Below are positions 22,331-33,669 of a stretch of DNA of 64,000 nucleotides, in pieces. The stretch comes from Lichenicoccus roseus (GTDB taxonomy: Bacteria > Pseudomonadota > Alphaproteobacteria > Acetobacterales > Acetobacteraceae). Under the pieces are notes generated by a model. That model ran no database searches. It was not told where the DNA came from and worked only from the letters and a program-made list of their open reading frames with translations. The position numbers and the translations under genes were made by a program. How positions within the stretch are numbered: the stretch's first letter is position 1; every line of letters begins with the position of its first letter. The stretch lies in the NCBI RefSeq assembly GCF_005844085.1, contig NZ_VCDI01000002.1, forward strand, positions 496,001 to 560,000, read 5' to 3'.

Positions 22331-23590
22331 CTATCCGAATCTCAAGGCCAGCGAGAGATTGTGTTTCAGGAAGGCGAGCAGCGGTAGCTTGGGATCGTCC
22401 GCGAGCGCCGTCTGCCAGTCGCGTGCGTGGCCGCGCAGCACGGCCTCTACGCGGTCGAGGGAATGCGAGAACGACAGGTCGGACGTGCCGAGGCGATGTC
22501 CGGCTTGGCCCATCGCCTCCAGGTCGACATGCCGGTCGGTGATCATCGTCATCGCCTCGATGAGGTCTTCGACGTTGCGTTCGATCTTCAGGCAGTGCAC
22601 GCCGTCGACCAGCCGCTCGGATGCGCCGCAGTTGCGCGTCATGATCGGAATGGCGCCCCTGGCCGCGGCCTCGACCGGGGTGAAGCCGAACGGTTCGCGC
22701 TCCCAGGTCGGGAACAGGAAGCAATCGTATTCGGCATAGAGCTTGAGGAGTTCGGGCTGCCGGCGCGAGCCCTTGAAGCTGACGCGGTCGTCGACCTGCA
22801 GCGTCCGCGCCATATCCACGTAGCGCTGGATTTCGCCATCTCCGTAAATGTCGACCTTGAACTCGCGTCCCGACATCTTGAGCGCCGAACTCGCCTGCAG
22901 GATCAGGTCGATCCCCTTGTGCGGCCGCACGGTGCCCGCGGTCACGAAACGCGCCTCGCCATCCCTGAGGTAAGGCTCATGGGGCAGGGCGTCGGTCTCG
23001 TCCGCCCAGCCCGGTATCAGATCCACGCCTTGCGGGAAGCCGATATGTCCGACCTGCTCGATCTCGTCGACCAGATGCTGGCTCATGGAGATGATGCGGG
23101 CCGTGGCATAGAGCTCAGCGCCCTGGGCGTTGAACAGGCCCAGGATCGTGGGCGGCACGTGGGCCTTCAGTTCGGCGGGAATGCGGTCCATCAGGTGGAT
23201 CGCCCACGGCACCTTGACCTGGTTCAGCAGATCCAGGAGCGCCACGCCACCGATCCCCGCGACGTTCCAGACGTAGACGATGTCAGGGCGGAACTCGCGA
23301 ACCACCTGCAGCAGGCGAAGCGTGTTGGGATAGATCGTGCAGAATGAGGCGTGGATCGCCCGCTCCTGGACCTTCGGCTCCGGGCTGAGATGCGGGATGA
23401 ACCATTGCAGGTCCAGGCTGCGATCCACCCAGGCGGGCTGATCCGCCAGCAGCGGCAGGTGCGACCAGGTGGTCAGCAGGCGGATATCGTGACCCCGGCC
23501 TGCCAGGGCGCGCGCGACGTTCGCGCAGGCGATCTCGTAGCCGCCGATCACCAGCGGCGGGAACAGGTTGTTGAGAAACAGGATGCGCAT
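22331..23590 (-). CDS. glycosyltransferase family 4 protein
   Basis: GT4 glycosyltransferase of 419 residues with a full GT-B layout. The N-terminal glycine-rich loop is NLFPPLVIGGYEIACANVAR (8-27). The central hinge is FVTAGTVRPHKGIDLIL, and the donor site FPTWEREPFGFTPVEAAARG has the EX7E pattern. The sugar is unknown. The start codon ATG directly follows the TGA stop of the upstream gene 23591-24691 with no gap, indicating one transcript reading from 25999 down to 20984. Confidence 0.88.
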   Translation of the reverse strand: MRILFLNNLFPPLVIGGYEIACANVARALAGRGHDIRLLTTWSHLPLLADQPAWVDRSLDLQWFIPHLSPEPKVQERAIHASFCTIYPNTLRLLQVVREFRPDIVYVWNVAGIGGVALLDLLNQVKVPWAIHLMDRIPAELKAHVPPTILGLFNAQGAELYATARIISMSQHLVDEIEQVGHIGFPQGVDLIPGWADETDALPHEPYLRDGEARFVTAGTVRPHKGIDLILQASSALKMSGREFKVDIYGDGEIQRYVDMARTLQVDDRVSFKGSRRQPELLKLYAEYDCFLFPTWEREPFGFTPVEAAARGAIPIMTRNCGASERLVDGVHCLKIERNVEDLIEAMTMITDRHVDLEAMGQAGHRLGTSDLSFSHSLDRVEAVLRGHARDWQTALADDPKLPLLAFLKHNLSLALRFG

Positions 23591-24691
23591 TCAGGAGGTC
23601 GCTGTCTTTTCCGGCACCAGGCTCGCGTAGAACGCGGCCAGGCGCGAGCCGATGGCCGCCATGCCGTGGTTCGCCACCACATGCCGGCAGGCGAGGGCGC
23701 TGGCGCCCGGGGCAGGCCAGATGCCATAGGAATAGTCGGTCAGCAGGCCGACAAGCTCCTCGTGGCTCGAGAATATGCGGCCGAAGCGCGGATCGGGCAC
23801 CAGTTCCGGCAGCGAGCCGGTATCGGCCACCGCCGCGGGCAGGCCGCACGCCATCGCCTCGAGGCTGGTCAGTCCCATCAGTTCGGGCTTGCCGATCACA
23901 CGCCCGTAGATGTCGAGCGCGGTGGAGGCCTGGATGAACAGGCCGGCGGTCCGGTAGAGCCGCAGCAGCCGGTCATCGTCGGCGTCGTGCTCGAAGCTGA
24001 CGTCCTTGCCGGCAGCCATTTCCTTGAGCAACCCGTAATAGTGCTGGTCATAGACGCGCCCGGCGATGATCAGCCGCAGGCCGTCCGGAAGGGCCTTGAT
24101 GACCCGGTCGATCCCCTTGTGCGGGAGAATCCGGCTGACGCACAGGACGGTCTTGCGATCGCGCGGAATGGTCTCGTCCGGACAGAAGCGATCGGTATCG
24201 ACGGGCCCGACGAGGATCTCGTGCGGGCCGCTGAAGTAGCCGTCGACCAGGCTGTGGGCATAGCGCGAGATCGACAGGATGCCGCCGAACAGCTCGAGAC
24301 CGCGGCCCTGCAGCATCAGCGCGTTCTCGCCGCCGCCGAGGTCGGTGCCGACCATCGGGATCCCGAGGGAGCGGACGATCGGGGTCGAGTAGGTGCCGAA
24401 CAGCGACAGCGACTGGTGCACGTGCACCAGGTCGAAGCCCTTGAGCTGGGTCCAGAGCGCGGACGAGAAGCCCTCCATCGGCTCGGGCGAGGGCGACTCG
24501 TTGCGCAGCACCTTCACCGGGATACCCTCCTGGTTGAAGCTCCTCGCCGTGGCGCCGATGGAGAACACCGTCTGGTCGATTTCCGTCGCCTGCCTGAGCG
24601 CATGCGCCAGGTAGTACACGTAGCGCTCGCCACCACCGACGACGGAGAGATCCGAGAAGTAGGCCGGAGTGAGATGCGCAACCCGCAGCAT
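23591..24691 (-). CDS. glycosyltransferase family 4 protein
   Basis: GT4 enzyme of 366 residues. VAHLTPAYFSDLSVVGGGER is the acceptor-side glycine loop (residues 4-23). FDLVHVHQSLSLFG is the N-terminal domain core, VLCVSRILPHKGIDRVI the hinge into the donor domain, and KPELMGLTSLEAMACGLPAA the donor-binding end. The EX7E pattern is intact as E(LMGLTSL)E. It abuts gene 22331-23590 and probably adds a successive sugar to the same glycan. Confidence 0.88.
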   Translation of the reverse strand: MLRVAHLTPAYFSDLSVVGGGERYVYYLAHALRQATEIDQTVFSIGATARSFNQEGIPVKVLRNESPSPEPMEGFSSALWTQLKGFDLVHVHQSLSLFGTYSTPIVRSLGIPMVGTDLGGGENALMLQGRGLELFGGILSISRYAHSLVDGYFSGPHEILVGPVDTDRFCPDETIPRDRKTVLCVSRILPHKGIDRVIKALPDGLRLIIAGRVYDQHYYGLLKEMAAGKDVSFEHDADDDRLLRLYRTAGLFIQASTALDIYGRVIGKPELMGLTSLEAMACGLPAAVADTGSLPELVPDPRFGRIFSSHEELVGLLTDYSYGIWPAPGASALACRHVVANHGMAAIGSRLAAFYASLVPEKTATS

Positions 24692-24757
24692 CTCAGGAGG
24701 CCACCCCGGTGACGGGAGCAGGCCAGGCGCTGCAGGCGGGTCCTGCGAACACGCCTC

Positions 24758-25999
24758 TCATGCAACCGGACTTGCAGGGCGCCGCACCGCCATCAGCGCC
24801 TCGACCAGCCTGGTGGCCGGAAGCGCACTGATGCCGGCGACGCCCCAGAACAGCGGCTTCGCACCACCGCCCTGACCGACGCCGTCCAGGCCGGCCTTGC
24901 GCATCACCTCGCAGAGGCGCTCCGCCTCCTCGGTTGCCATCGGGGTTTCGCTCGCGCACAGCACCAGTCCGCCGGGGAGCAGCAGCCGCACCATCTGCGG
25001 CGCATCATGCGGATCGCAACCGATCAGGCGAAAACCGGTGCCGTAGCCTGCGGGGCTGGCACCGACATGCAGGTCGCCGCCGCCGCGGTCGGTCTGGATC
25101 GACATGATCAACTGCTTCAGCTCTGCCGCGGGGGTCCCGAAGATCCCGTAGTCACCCTTCTGCGCGACCGCCAGGTAGCCCAGGTCGTAGCCGATATCGA
25201 AGGTCGGATCGGTCCAGTACCTGGTATGCCTGTAGGGCGACGCGACGGGCGTGGCATGGACGGCATCGAATGACCACGGCCGGTGGATGCCGCGCAGGTC
25301 GAGCAGGCCGCGCAACTCGTCGAGCAGCGCCCATTGGCCGCCCCTGACCTGATAAACACCGATGCCGTCGACGGTGCCGATCCGGGCAAGCGTCGACATC
25401 TGCTTCATGATCTCGTCGAGGACCCGCATCTCGTGGATGTTGTCGATGTCGTCGAACAGCAGGATCCCGCCGTCCCTGATCTTGGGGGCCCAGCATTCGA
25501 GGTCGCGCATCGCCCCCTCGAAGCTGTGGTCGCCGTCGATCAGCAGGATATCGATCGGTTCGGCGGGCCACGCCGCACCGACCGAGTAGCTGTCGCCAAC
25601 CTTCAGGTCGATCCTGTGCTCCAGCCCGAGGCTTCCGAGGTTGCGGCGCAGCACGTCGAGGGTGAACATCCCCGCGGGCAGGCAGAGCCAGGGCGGTGCC
25701 CCGAGCAGCGGGTCGACGCAGACCACCCGGCCCGACCCGGCACGACTGTCGAGCCCCTTGGCGAAGAACGAGGCCGAGCCGCCGCAATACGATCCGAGCT
25801 CGACGATCACGCCGTCGGAGGCGCGGGAAGCGGCGAGGCCGTACAGCAGCGCCTTTTCCCGCTCCGTGCTCCATGTCTTCACGTCCTTCTGCAGGAAGAG
25901 CGTGAGGAACTCCTGGAAGGCCCGGTCCTGCAACGTCGACTGGATGACGGCGTCGGGATCAAGTGCCTGACCCGCGGACGCTATGCTCGATTGATCCAT
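24758..25999 (-). CDS. class I SAM-dependent methyltransferase with C-terminal extension
   Basis: Protein of 413 residues. Residues about 45-245 form a methyltransferase of the Methyltransf_24 / cephalosporin-hydroxylase-like group: SAM loop VELGSYCGGSASFF (66-79), VCVDPLLGAPPW, and IDILLIDGDHSFEGAMRDL (about 149-167). The last 150 residues (TPAAELKQLIMSIQTDRGGG onward, with a second GCDPHD segment and a beta-strand LLLPGGLVLCAS) are not recognised and may be a decayed or accessory second Rossmann-like unit. In this place it probably methylates a sugar of the surface glycan. It is the first gene of the minus-strand glycosyltransferase run. Confidence 0.75.
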   Translation of the reverse strand: MDQSSIASAGQALDPDAVIQSTLQDRAFQEFLTLFLQKDVKTWSTEREKALLYGLAASRASDGVIVELGSYCGGSASFFAKGLDSRAGSGRVVCVDPLLGAPPWLCLPAGMFTLDVLRRNLGSLGLEHRIDLKVGDSYSVGAAWPAEPIDILLIDGDHSFEGAMRDLECWAPKIRDGGILLFDDIDNIHEMRVLDEIMKQMSTLARIGTVDGIGVYQVRGGQWALLDELRGLLDLRGIHRPWSFDAVHATPVASPYRHTRYWTDPTFDIGYDLGYLAVAQKGDYGIFGTPAAELKQLIMSIQTDRGGGDLHVGASPAGYGTGFRLIGCDPHDAPQMVRLLLPGGLVLCASETPMATEEAERLCEVMRKAGLDGVGQGGGAKPLFWGVAGISALPATRLVEALMAVRRPASPVA

Positions 26000-26138
26000 G
26001 ACTGGGCTTCCATGGCTGGAATTCGGGATGTCGGCGGGTGCCGCAGTGTGGCAGCGGTGATGACGCCGTCACCGCGTGCGCACGATCCGCCGCGACGAAG
26101 CAGAGGATTATGCGGTCACCCGGTCAGGGAGTTCGACG

Positions 26139-26768
26139 CTATGCCTGCTTCTCGAAGACGCCGGCGATTGTCAGGGTCACCGTGTCGCCGATCAACGGCA
26201 CATAGGTCTTAACTCCGAAATCGCTCCGCTGCAGCGTCCCGCTCAGGTCGAATCCGACCGTGTATTTCTTGTCGAGCGGGTTCACCCCGGCGCCGACCAG
26301 CCTGGCATGCAGCGTCACCGGATGCGTCTGCCCGTGCAGCGTGAGGTCGCCTGCGACATCCGCCTCGCCGTTGCCGGTCGGCGTCACCCTGGTCGACCTG
26401 AACGTGATGTCCGGGTCGGCCTTGGCATTCAGCCAGGCATCGCTCTTGAGCTCGCCGGTGAGCTTGGCGTTGCTGGTCAGCACGGAGCGCGTCGGCACGT
26501 GGATCTCGAAGCGGCTGTCGGCCGGCGACTTCGCATCCAGGCTGAGCGACCCCGACGACTGGGTGAACTGGCCGTGGAAGGTCGAGAACCCCATGTGCGA
26601 GACGCTGAACAGCACCTGGGTGTGGTTCGGCTCGATGGCGTAGCTGCCGCCCTGCACGCTGGCCGGATCGCTGCTCGCCGGAGACGGCGCCTGGGCCGCG
26701 GCCAGAGCCGGCGCCAGGGCGCACACGGCGAGTGCGGCCATTCCGATCGCGGGAGCGGTCATCGTCAT
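26139..26768 (-). CDS. YceI family periplasmic protein
   Basis: Exported lipocalin-like beta-barrel protein of 209 residues. A signal peptide (1-25, ending LAAAQA) is followed by the YceI domain: YAIEPNHTQVLFSVSHMGFS (44-63), GSLSLDAKSPADSRFEIHVP, ADVAGDLTLHGQTHPVTLHA and SDFGVKTYVPLIGDTVTLTI. Family members bind polyisoprenoid-type lipids in the periplasm, and some are induced by base or osmotic stress; the ligand here is unknown. It stands alone between the glycan island and the 2H phosphoesterase gene. Confidence 0.93.
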   Translation of the reverse strand: MTMTAPAIGMAALAVCALAPALAAAQAPSPASSDPASVQGGSYAIEPNHTQVLFSVSHMGFSTFHGQFTQSSGSLSLDAKSPADSRFEIHVPTRSVLTSNAKLTGELKSDAWLNAKADPDITFRSTRVTPTGNGEADVAGDLTLHGQTHPVTLHARLVGAGVNPLDKKYTVGFDLSGTLQRSDFGVKTYVPLIGDTVTLTIAGVFEKQA

Positions 26769-26874
26769 CCGGGCGTTCCAATCGCAATGAGATGCGCAAC
26801 TTGCCCCACCGCGACCGGCTGCTCAACCCGGCTTGATGCCTAGCCCTGAGGCCCCGGCCGGATGCAAGGCCTTG

Positions 26875-27432
26875 TCATTCCATGCGCGGCTGCAGCTCGA
26901 ACCGCTCCAGCGCTTCCCAGGGGCCACCCAGGTAGCGCCATAGCCGCACGCAGGCGCCCTCGGTCCACCAGGGCACGAAGCCGTCGGACAGCCGGGCCAG
27001 GGTGTCTGCCGCCTGCTCCCGGCCGACCTTGTTCTGCACCGTGACGTGCGGCCGGTAGCCCTGCCGGTCCTGGCGCGTCAGCCATGGCGCCCAGGCGGCA
27101 GCCAGCCGCGCACGCAGGGCCTGCAGTTCCGGCGATGCTAGCGGGAAGGCGACTCCGGCGCCGAGCGGGTGCGGCGCCTGCACCAGGATCGCCGGGCGCG
27201 CCACCTCGAGGCCCGAGAGGGTGCGCACGATCGCGCCGCGTTCGGCGCCGGGCAGGGTATGGAACAGCGAGACGTGCGCCGGCACCAGGTTGCGGTCGGC
27301 CGGGAAGTGCCGGTTGCGAAGCGCCTGGAAGGTCGACTGCGCCGGCTCGGCAAGGGTCAGGGTGAGCAGCAGCGAGGCCGGCTGGAGCGCGTCCGGAGGG
27401 CTGCCGATTGGTTGCGTGGTCATGCCCCCCAT
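26875..27432 (-). CDS. 2'-5' RNA ligase-like 2H phosphoesterase
   Basis: Protein of 185 residues (182 from the second ATG at 27423) with the two HxT/S motifs of the 2H phosphoesterase superfamily: PAHVSLFHTLPG (about 53-64) and RPHVTVQNKVG (about 130-140). Relatives hydrolyse or form 2',5' or cyclic phosphodiesters in RNA. The long upstream frame extending to 28050 is antisense to atpH and is rejected as part of this gene. It is divergent from atpH with a 54-bp gap. Confidence 0.85.
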   Translation of the reverse strand: MGGMTTQPIGSPPDALQPASLLLTLTLAEPAQSTFQALRNRHFPADRNLVPAHVSLFHTLPGAERGAIVRTLSGLEVARPAILVQAPHPLGAGVAFPLASPELQALRARLAAAWAPWLTRQDRQGYRPHVTVQNKVGREQAADTLARLSDGFVPWWTEGACVRLWRYLGGPWEALERFELQPRME

Positions 27433-27486
27433 GCTAGACGCCCCGCAGCAGGGACGGCAGTCCACCGCCGGAAAACAACGCAGTAG

Positions 27487-28073
27487 ATGGGAACGCCGCA
27501 AGTGCCAGAGGGCGCAACGACAGGTGCCGCACACGCGGGTGGAATGCCCGGACGCTACGCGACCGCCCTCTACGACTATGCCGAAGAGCAGGGCCGCCTC
27601 GACGAGGTGGTCGACCAGGCCGCCTCGCTGGTCCGGCTGATCGACCAGAGCGCGCCGCTGCGCAGCCTGCTCGCCAGCCCGACCCTGGATGTCGTGCAGT
27701 CGCGGGACGCGACGCTGGCGATCCTGGACCGCCAGGGCTTCGGAGAGACCATCCGTCATTTTGCCGGCGTGATCGCCAACAACCGCCGGCTGCCGGCGCT
27801 GCGGGCGATCCTGGCCGCGTTCGCCACCCAGGTCGCCAGCCGGCGCGGCATCACCGTGGCGCAGGTGGCGAGCGCGCATGCCCTGACCGACCTGCAGCGC
27901 ACCCAGTTGCGCGCCCGGCTTGCCGAAGCCGGCTACGGCCGCGTCGATATCCATGAGAGCGTGGACGAGGCTCTGCTGGGCGGCCTCGTCGTGCGCATCG
28001 GCGCGCGTCTGTACGATGCCAGCCTGAAGTCGCGCCTCGCCCGCCTGCACTACGCCATGAAGGGAGCCGCGTG

Positions 28074-28074
<1 letters not shown>
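27487..28074 (+). CDS. atpH: F1F0-ATP synthase subunit delta
   Basis: Delta subunit (OSCP homologue) of 195 residues, linking the F1 head to the peripheral stalk. The N-terminal helix bundle starts at [20 protein letters not shown]. The C-terminal family motif is [20 protein letters not shown] (about 159-178), and [14 protein letters not shown] ends the chain. The first 17 residues (Gly/Ala-rich) lie before the conserved domain, so the GTG/ATG at 27487 may be slightly early; the Met at about residue 20 ([10 protein letters not shown]) is the alternative. Head of atpHAGDC. Confidence 0.95.
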
Positions 28075-29612
<1,538 letters not shown>

Positions 29613-29615
29613 CGC

Positions 29616-30500
29616 ATGGCCTCCCTGAAGGAGCTGCGCGGGCGGATCACCAGCGTCAAGTCGACGCGCAAGATCACCTCGGCGATGAAGATGGTGGCGG
29701 CCTCCAAGCTGCGCCGGGCGCAGGCCCGGGCAGAGGCCGCGCGCCCGTATGCCGAGGCGATGCAGCGCATGCTGGCTGCACTCGCGCGCAGCGTCATCGG
29801 TCGCGATGGTGCGCCGCCGCTGCTGGCCGGCACCGGAAAGGACCAGGTGCATCTGCTGGTGCCGGTGACCTCGGATCGCGGGCTCGCCGGCGGCTTCAAC
29901 TCGAATCTCGGCCGCGCCACCCGCAACCTGGCGCGCCGGCTCGAGGGGCAGGGCAAGACCGTCAAGATCCTGCCGGTGGGGCGCAAGGGGGCCGACTATC
30001 TCGCGCGCGAGTTCGGCCAGAAGGTGATCGACCGGGTGCCCGGCTCTGCCGGGAAGGACGTGGCGTTCGGCGCCGCCAACGAACTCGGCGAGCGCATCGT
30101 GCGTATGTTCGAGGCCGGCGAGTTCGATGTCTGCACGCTGCTGTTCAACCGCTTCAACAACGTCATGTCGCAGACGCCGACCGAGCTGCAGCTGATCCCG
30201 CTATCCTTACCGTCGAACGACAACGAGCGTGGCGAGGACCAGGGCGCAACCTACGAGTTCGAGCCGGACGAGGAGACCATCCTGGCCCGTCTGCTGCCGC
30301 GCAACCTGCAGATCCAGATCTACCGCGCCATGCTGGAGAGCGCCGCCGGCGAGCAGGGGGCCCGCATGACCGCGATGGATTCCGCCACCCGCAATGCTGG
30401 CAAGGCGATCGACCGCCTCACGCTCACCTACAACCGCACCCGCCAGGCCAACATCACCCGGGAACTCATCGAGATCATCTCCGGCGCGGATGCCGTCTGA
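29616..30500 (+). CDS. atpG: F1F0-ATP synthase subunit gamma
   Basis: Central shaft subunit of 294 residues. The N-terminal helix ([20 protein letters not shown], 2-21) and the C-terminal helix ([18 protein letters not shown] near 248-265) form the rotor coiled coil. [12 protein letters not shown] lies in the central Rossmann-like part. It is 3 nt after atpA. Confidence 0.97.
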   Translation: MASLKELRGRITSVKSTRKITSAMKMVAASKLRRAQARAEAARPYAEAMQRMLAALARSVIGRDGAPPLLAGTGKDQVHLLVPVTSDRGLAGGFNSNLGRATRNLARRLEGQGKTVKILPVGRKGADYLAREFGQKVIDRVPGSAGKDVAFGAANELGERIVRMFEAGEFDVCTLLFNRFNNVMSQTPTELQLIPLSLPSNDNERGEDQGATYEFEPDEETILARLLPRNLQIQIYRAMLESAAGEQGARMTAMDSATRNAGKAIDRLTLTYNRTRQANITRELIEIISGADAV

Positions 30501-30525
30501 GACCCGATCTCGCCGAAGGAACTGA

Positions 30526-32004
<1,479 letters not shown>

Positions 32005-32008
32005 TCCG

Positions 32009-32425
32009 GTGCCGATCGAGGTCGAGATCGTCAGCCCGGAGAAGCGCCTGCTGTCGCGCAGCGTCGAGATGGTGGTGATGCCGGGATCCGAGGGCGACCT
32101 CGCGGCGATGGAAGAGCATGCGCCGATGATCGTGCTGCTGCGCGGCGGGCTGGTCTCGCTTTATGACGCAGGCCGTGGGCTGGCCACTCCGAGCGAGCAG
32201 TTCTTCGTCGCCGGCGGCTTTGCCGAGATCACCGGCGATCGCTGCACGATCCTGGCCGACGAGGCGACGCCCCTGCGCGAGCTGTCGCGCTCCGAAGGCG
32301 AGGCGAGGCTGGCCGAGGCGGAGCGCGCCTACGACAACGCCGACAAGTCCGACATCACCACGCTCGACCCGTATCTCGACCGTCTGCAGTCGGCACGGGC
32401 GCATGTCGAGGCGGCGGAGCGGTAG
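32009..32425 (+). CDS. atpC: F1F0-ATP synthase subunit epsilon
   Basis: Epsilon subunit of 138 residues. The beta-sandwich domain begins PIEVEIVSPEKRLLS and contains GSEGDLAAMEEHAPMIVLL. The C-terminal helical part (about 88-138) regulates ATPase activity by contact with gamma. GTG start, 4 nt after atpD. Last gene of the F1 operon; F0 genes are elsewhere, as usual in alphaproteobacteria. Confidence 0.96.
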   Translation: MPIEVEIVSPEKRLLSRSVEMVVMPGSEGDLAAMEEHAPMIVLLRGGLVSLYDAGRGLATPSEQFFVAGGFAEITGDRCTILADEATPLRELSRSEGEARLAEAERAYDNADKSDITTLDPYLDRLQSARAHVEAAER

Positions 32426-32507
32426 GGCGTCGAACAGAGAGGTTGCCGGAAGCGGACCAGGCGGCCTGCCGTCCGCACAGCGGCGGATGGGCCAGGAGTG
32501 TCCGAGC

Positions 32508-33632
32508 GTGTCGAGCCGAACCGAAACCCTGCTGGGTGCATACCCCAGGGACAGCCGCATCATCGAGATCGGGCCGAGCTTCAATCCGATCGCACCCAAG
32601 GCGGACGGCTGGAACAGCCAGACGATCGATCACCTGAGCCGCGAAGGCCTCGTCGAGAAATACGCCGGCCTTCCTGGCATCGATCCCGGCCGGATCGAGA
32701 CGGTGGACTTCGTCTGGAAGGGTGGGTCGCTGAGCGATGCGGTGCCCGAGGCGCAGCATGGCAGCTTCGACATCTTTCTTGCGAGCCACGTGATCGAGCA
32801 CACGCCCGACCTGGTGGCATTCCTGCAGGCCGCGCAGACCTTGCTCAAGCCTGATGGCGCCGTGGTGCTGGCGGTGCCCGACAAGCGATACTGCTTCGAC
32901 TACTTCCAGCCTTTGACGACGACCGGGCAGGTCCTGGAGGCACACGCCGAGCGACGCACCCGTCATACCGGGGAGCGCGCGTTCGACCACTACGCCTACG
33001 CGGTAACGGACGGTGGGGTAGAATCCTGGGGCCAGCACCCGATCCGCGGGATCCGGCTTTTGCATAGCCTGAACAAGGCAGCGGACCATTACGCCTTCTA
33101 CGAAAGCTCGGAAAACTACCACGACCTGCACGCCTGGCATTTCGTGCCGAAGAGTTTCGAGCTGCTGATCCTGGAACTCAGCAGGCTCGGCAAGATCGAC
33201 CTGCATGTGGAGCGTTCGGCTGCTCCAGGAGCGCATGAGTTCTTTGTCTGGCTGCGACGGGGTGCCGCGCAACGGACGGCCGCCATGACCGCGGAGGTCC
33301 TGGAGGCAAGGCGGGTCGAGCTGCTGAAGAATGCCCTGCTGGAGCAGCAGTCCCAGATAGATTGGCTGCTCGCAGCCGAGCCCGACCTCACACGCGAGGA
33401 TGGCGGATTATCGACCTGGGCGACGCCGGTTCGCTACGAGAGGACCCATGCGGCGCTGATGCGCAGCGAAGCGGAGCGGGCCAGGAGCGAGGCGGAAGCC
33501 GCAGGCCTGCGCGATCGCCTGGAGGTCGCGCTGCAGCAGGTCGCCGCCCTCGAAGGCTCGACGTCATGGCGCGTCACGGCGCCGCTGCGGTCCCTGGTGC
33601 AGCGCTTGCAGCAGGTGCGTGTTCGGCGATGA
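32508..33632 (+). CDS. SAM-dependent methyltransferase with coiled-coil tail
   Basis: Protein of 374 residues. The N-terminal domain is a class I methyltransferase: IIEIGPSFNPIAP (about 17-29) as SAM loop, FDIFLASHVIEHTPDLVAFL (acidic/His post-II segment), and LLKPDGAVVLAVPDKRYCFD. From about 265 a helical region with coiled-coil character leads to STSWRVTAPLRSL near the end, a tail motif common in glycan-locus glycosyltransferases and methyltransferases. GTG 32508 is chosen because AGGAG lies 9 nt upstream; an in-frame ATG at 32487 is the alternative. It follows atpC by 82 nt without a clear terminator, so some read-through from atp is possible. Confidence 0.75.
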   Translation: MSSRTETLLGAYPRDSRIIEIGPSFNPIAPKADGWNSQTIDHLSREGLVEKYAGLPGIDPGRIETVDFVWKGGSLSDAVPEAQHGSFDIFLASHVIEHTPDLVAFLQAAQTLLKPDGAVVLAVPDKRYCFDYFQPLTTTGQVLEAHAERRTRHTGERAFDHYAYAVTDGGVESWGQHPIRGIRLLHSLNKAADHYAFYESSENYHDLHAWHFVPKSFELLILELSRLGKIDLHVERSAAPGAHEFFVWLRRGAAQRTAAMTAEVLEARRVELLKNALLEQQSQIDWLLAAEPDLTREDGGLSTWATPVRYERTHAALMRSEAERARSEAEAAGLRDRLEVALQQVAALEGSTSWRVTAPLRSLVQRLQQVRVRR

Positions 33633-33669
33633 AGCCGTCGCTGACTGCCCGAAACGGAGGTCGCTGCCC

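Noticed and set aside
27433-28050. Long N-terminal extension of the 2H phosphoesterase frame
   Set aside because: It runs antisense through atpH and lacks any domain; ATG 27432 gives the family size.
32426-32507. Terminator after atpC
   Set aside because: GCGGAC...GTCCGC can pair around an inner CAGG/CCTG, but the stem is interrupted and no U-tract follows.
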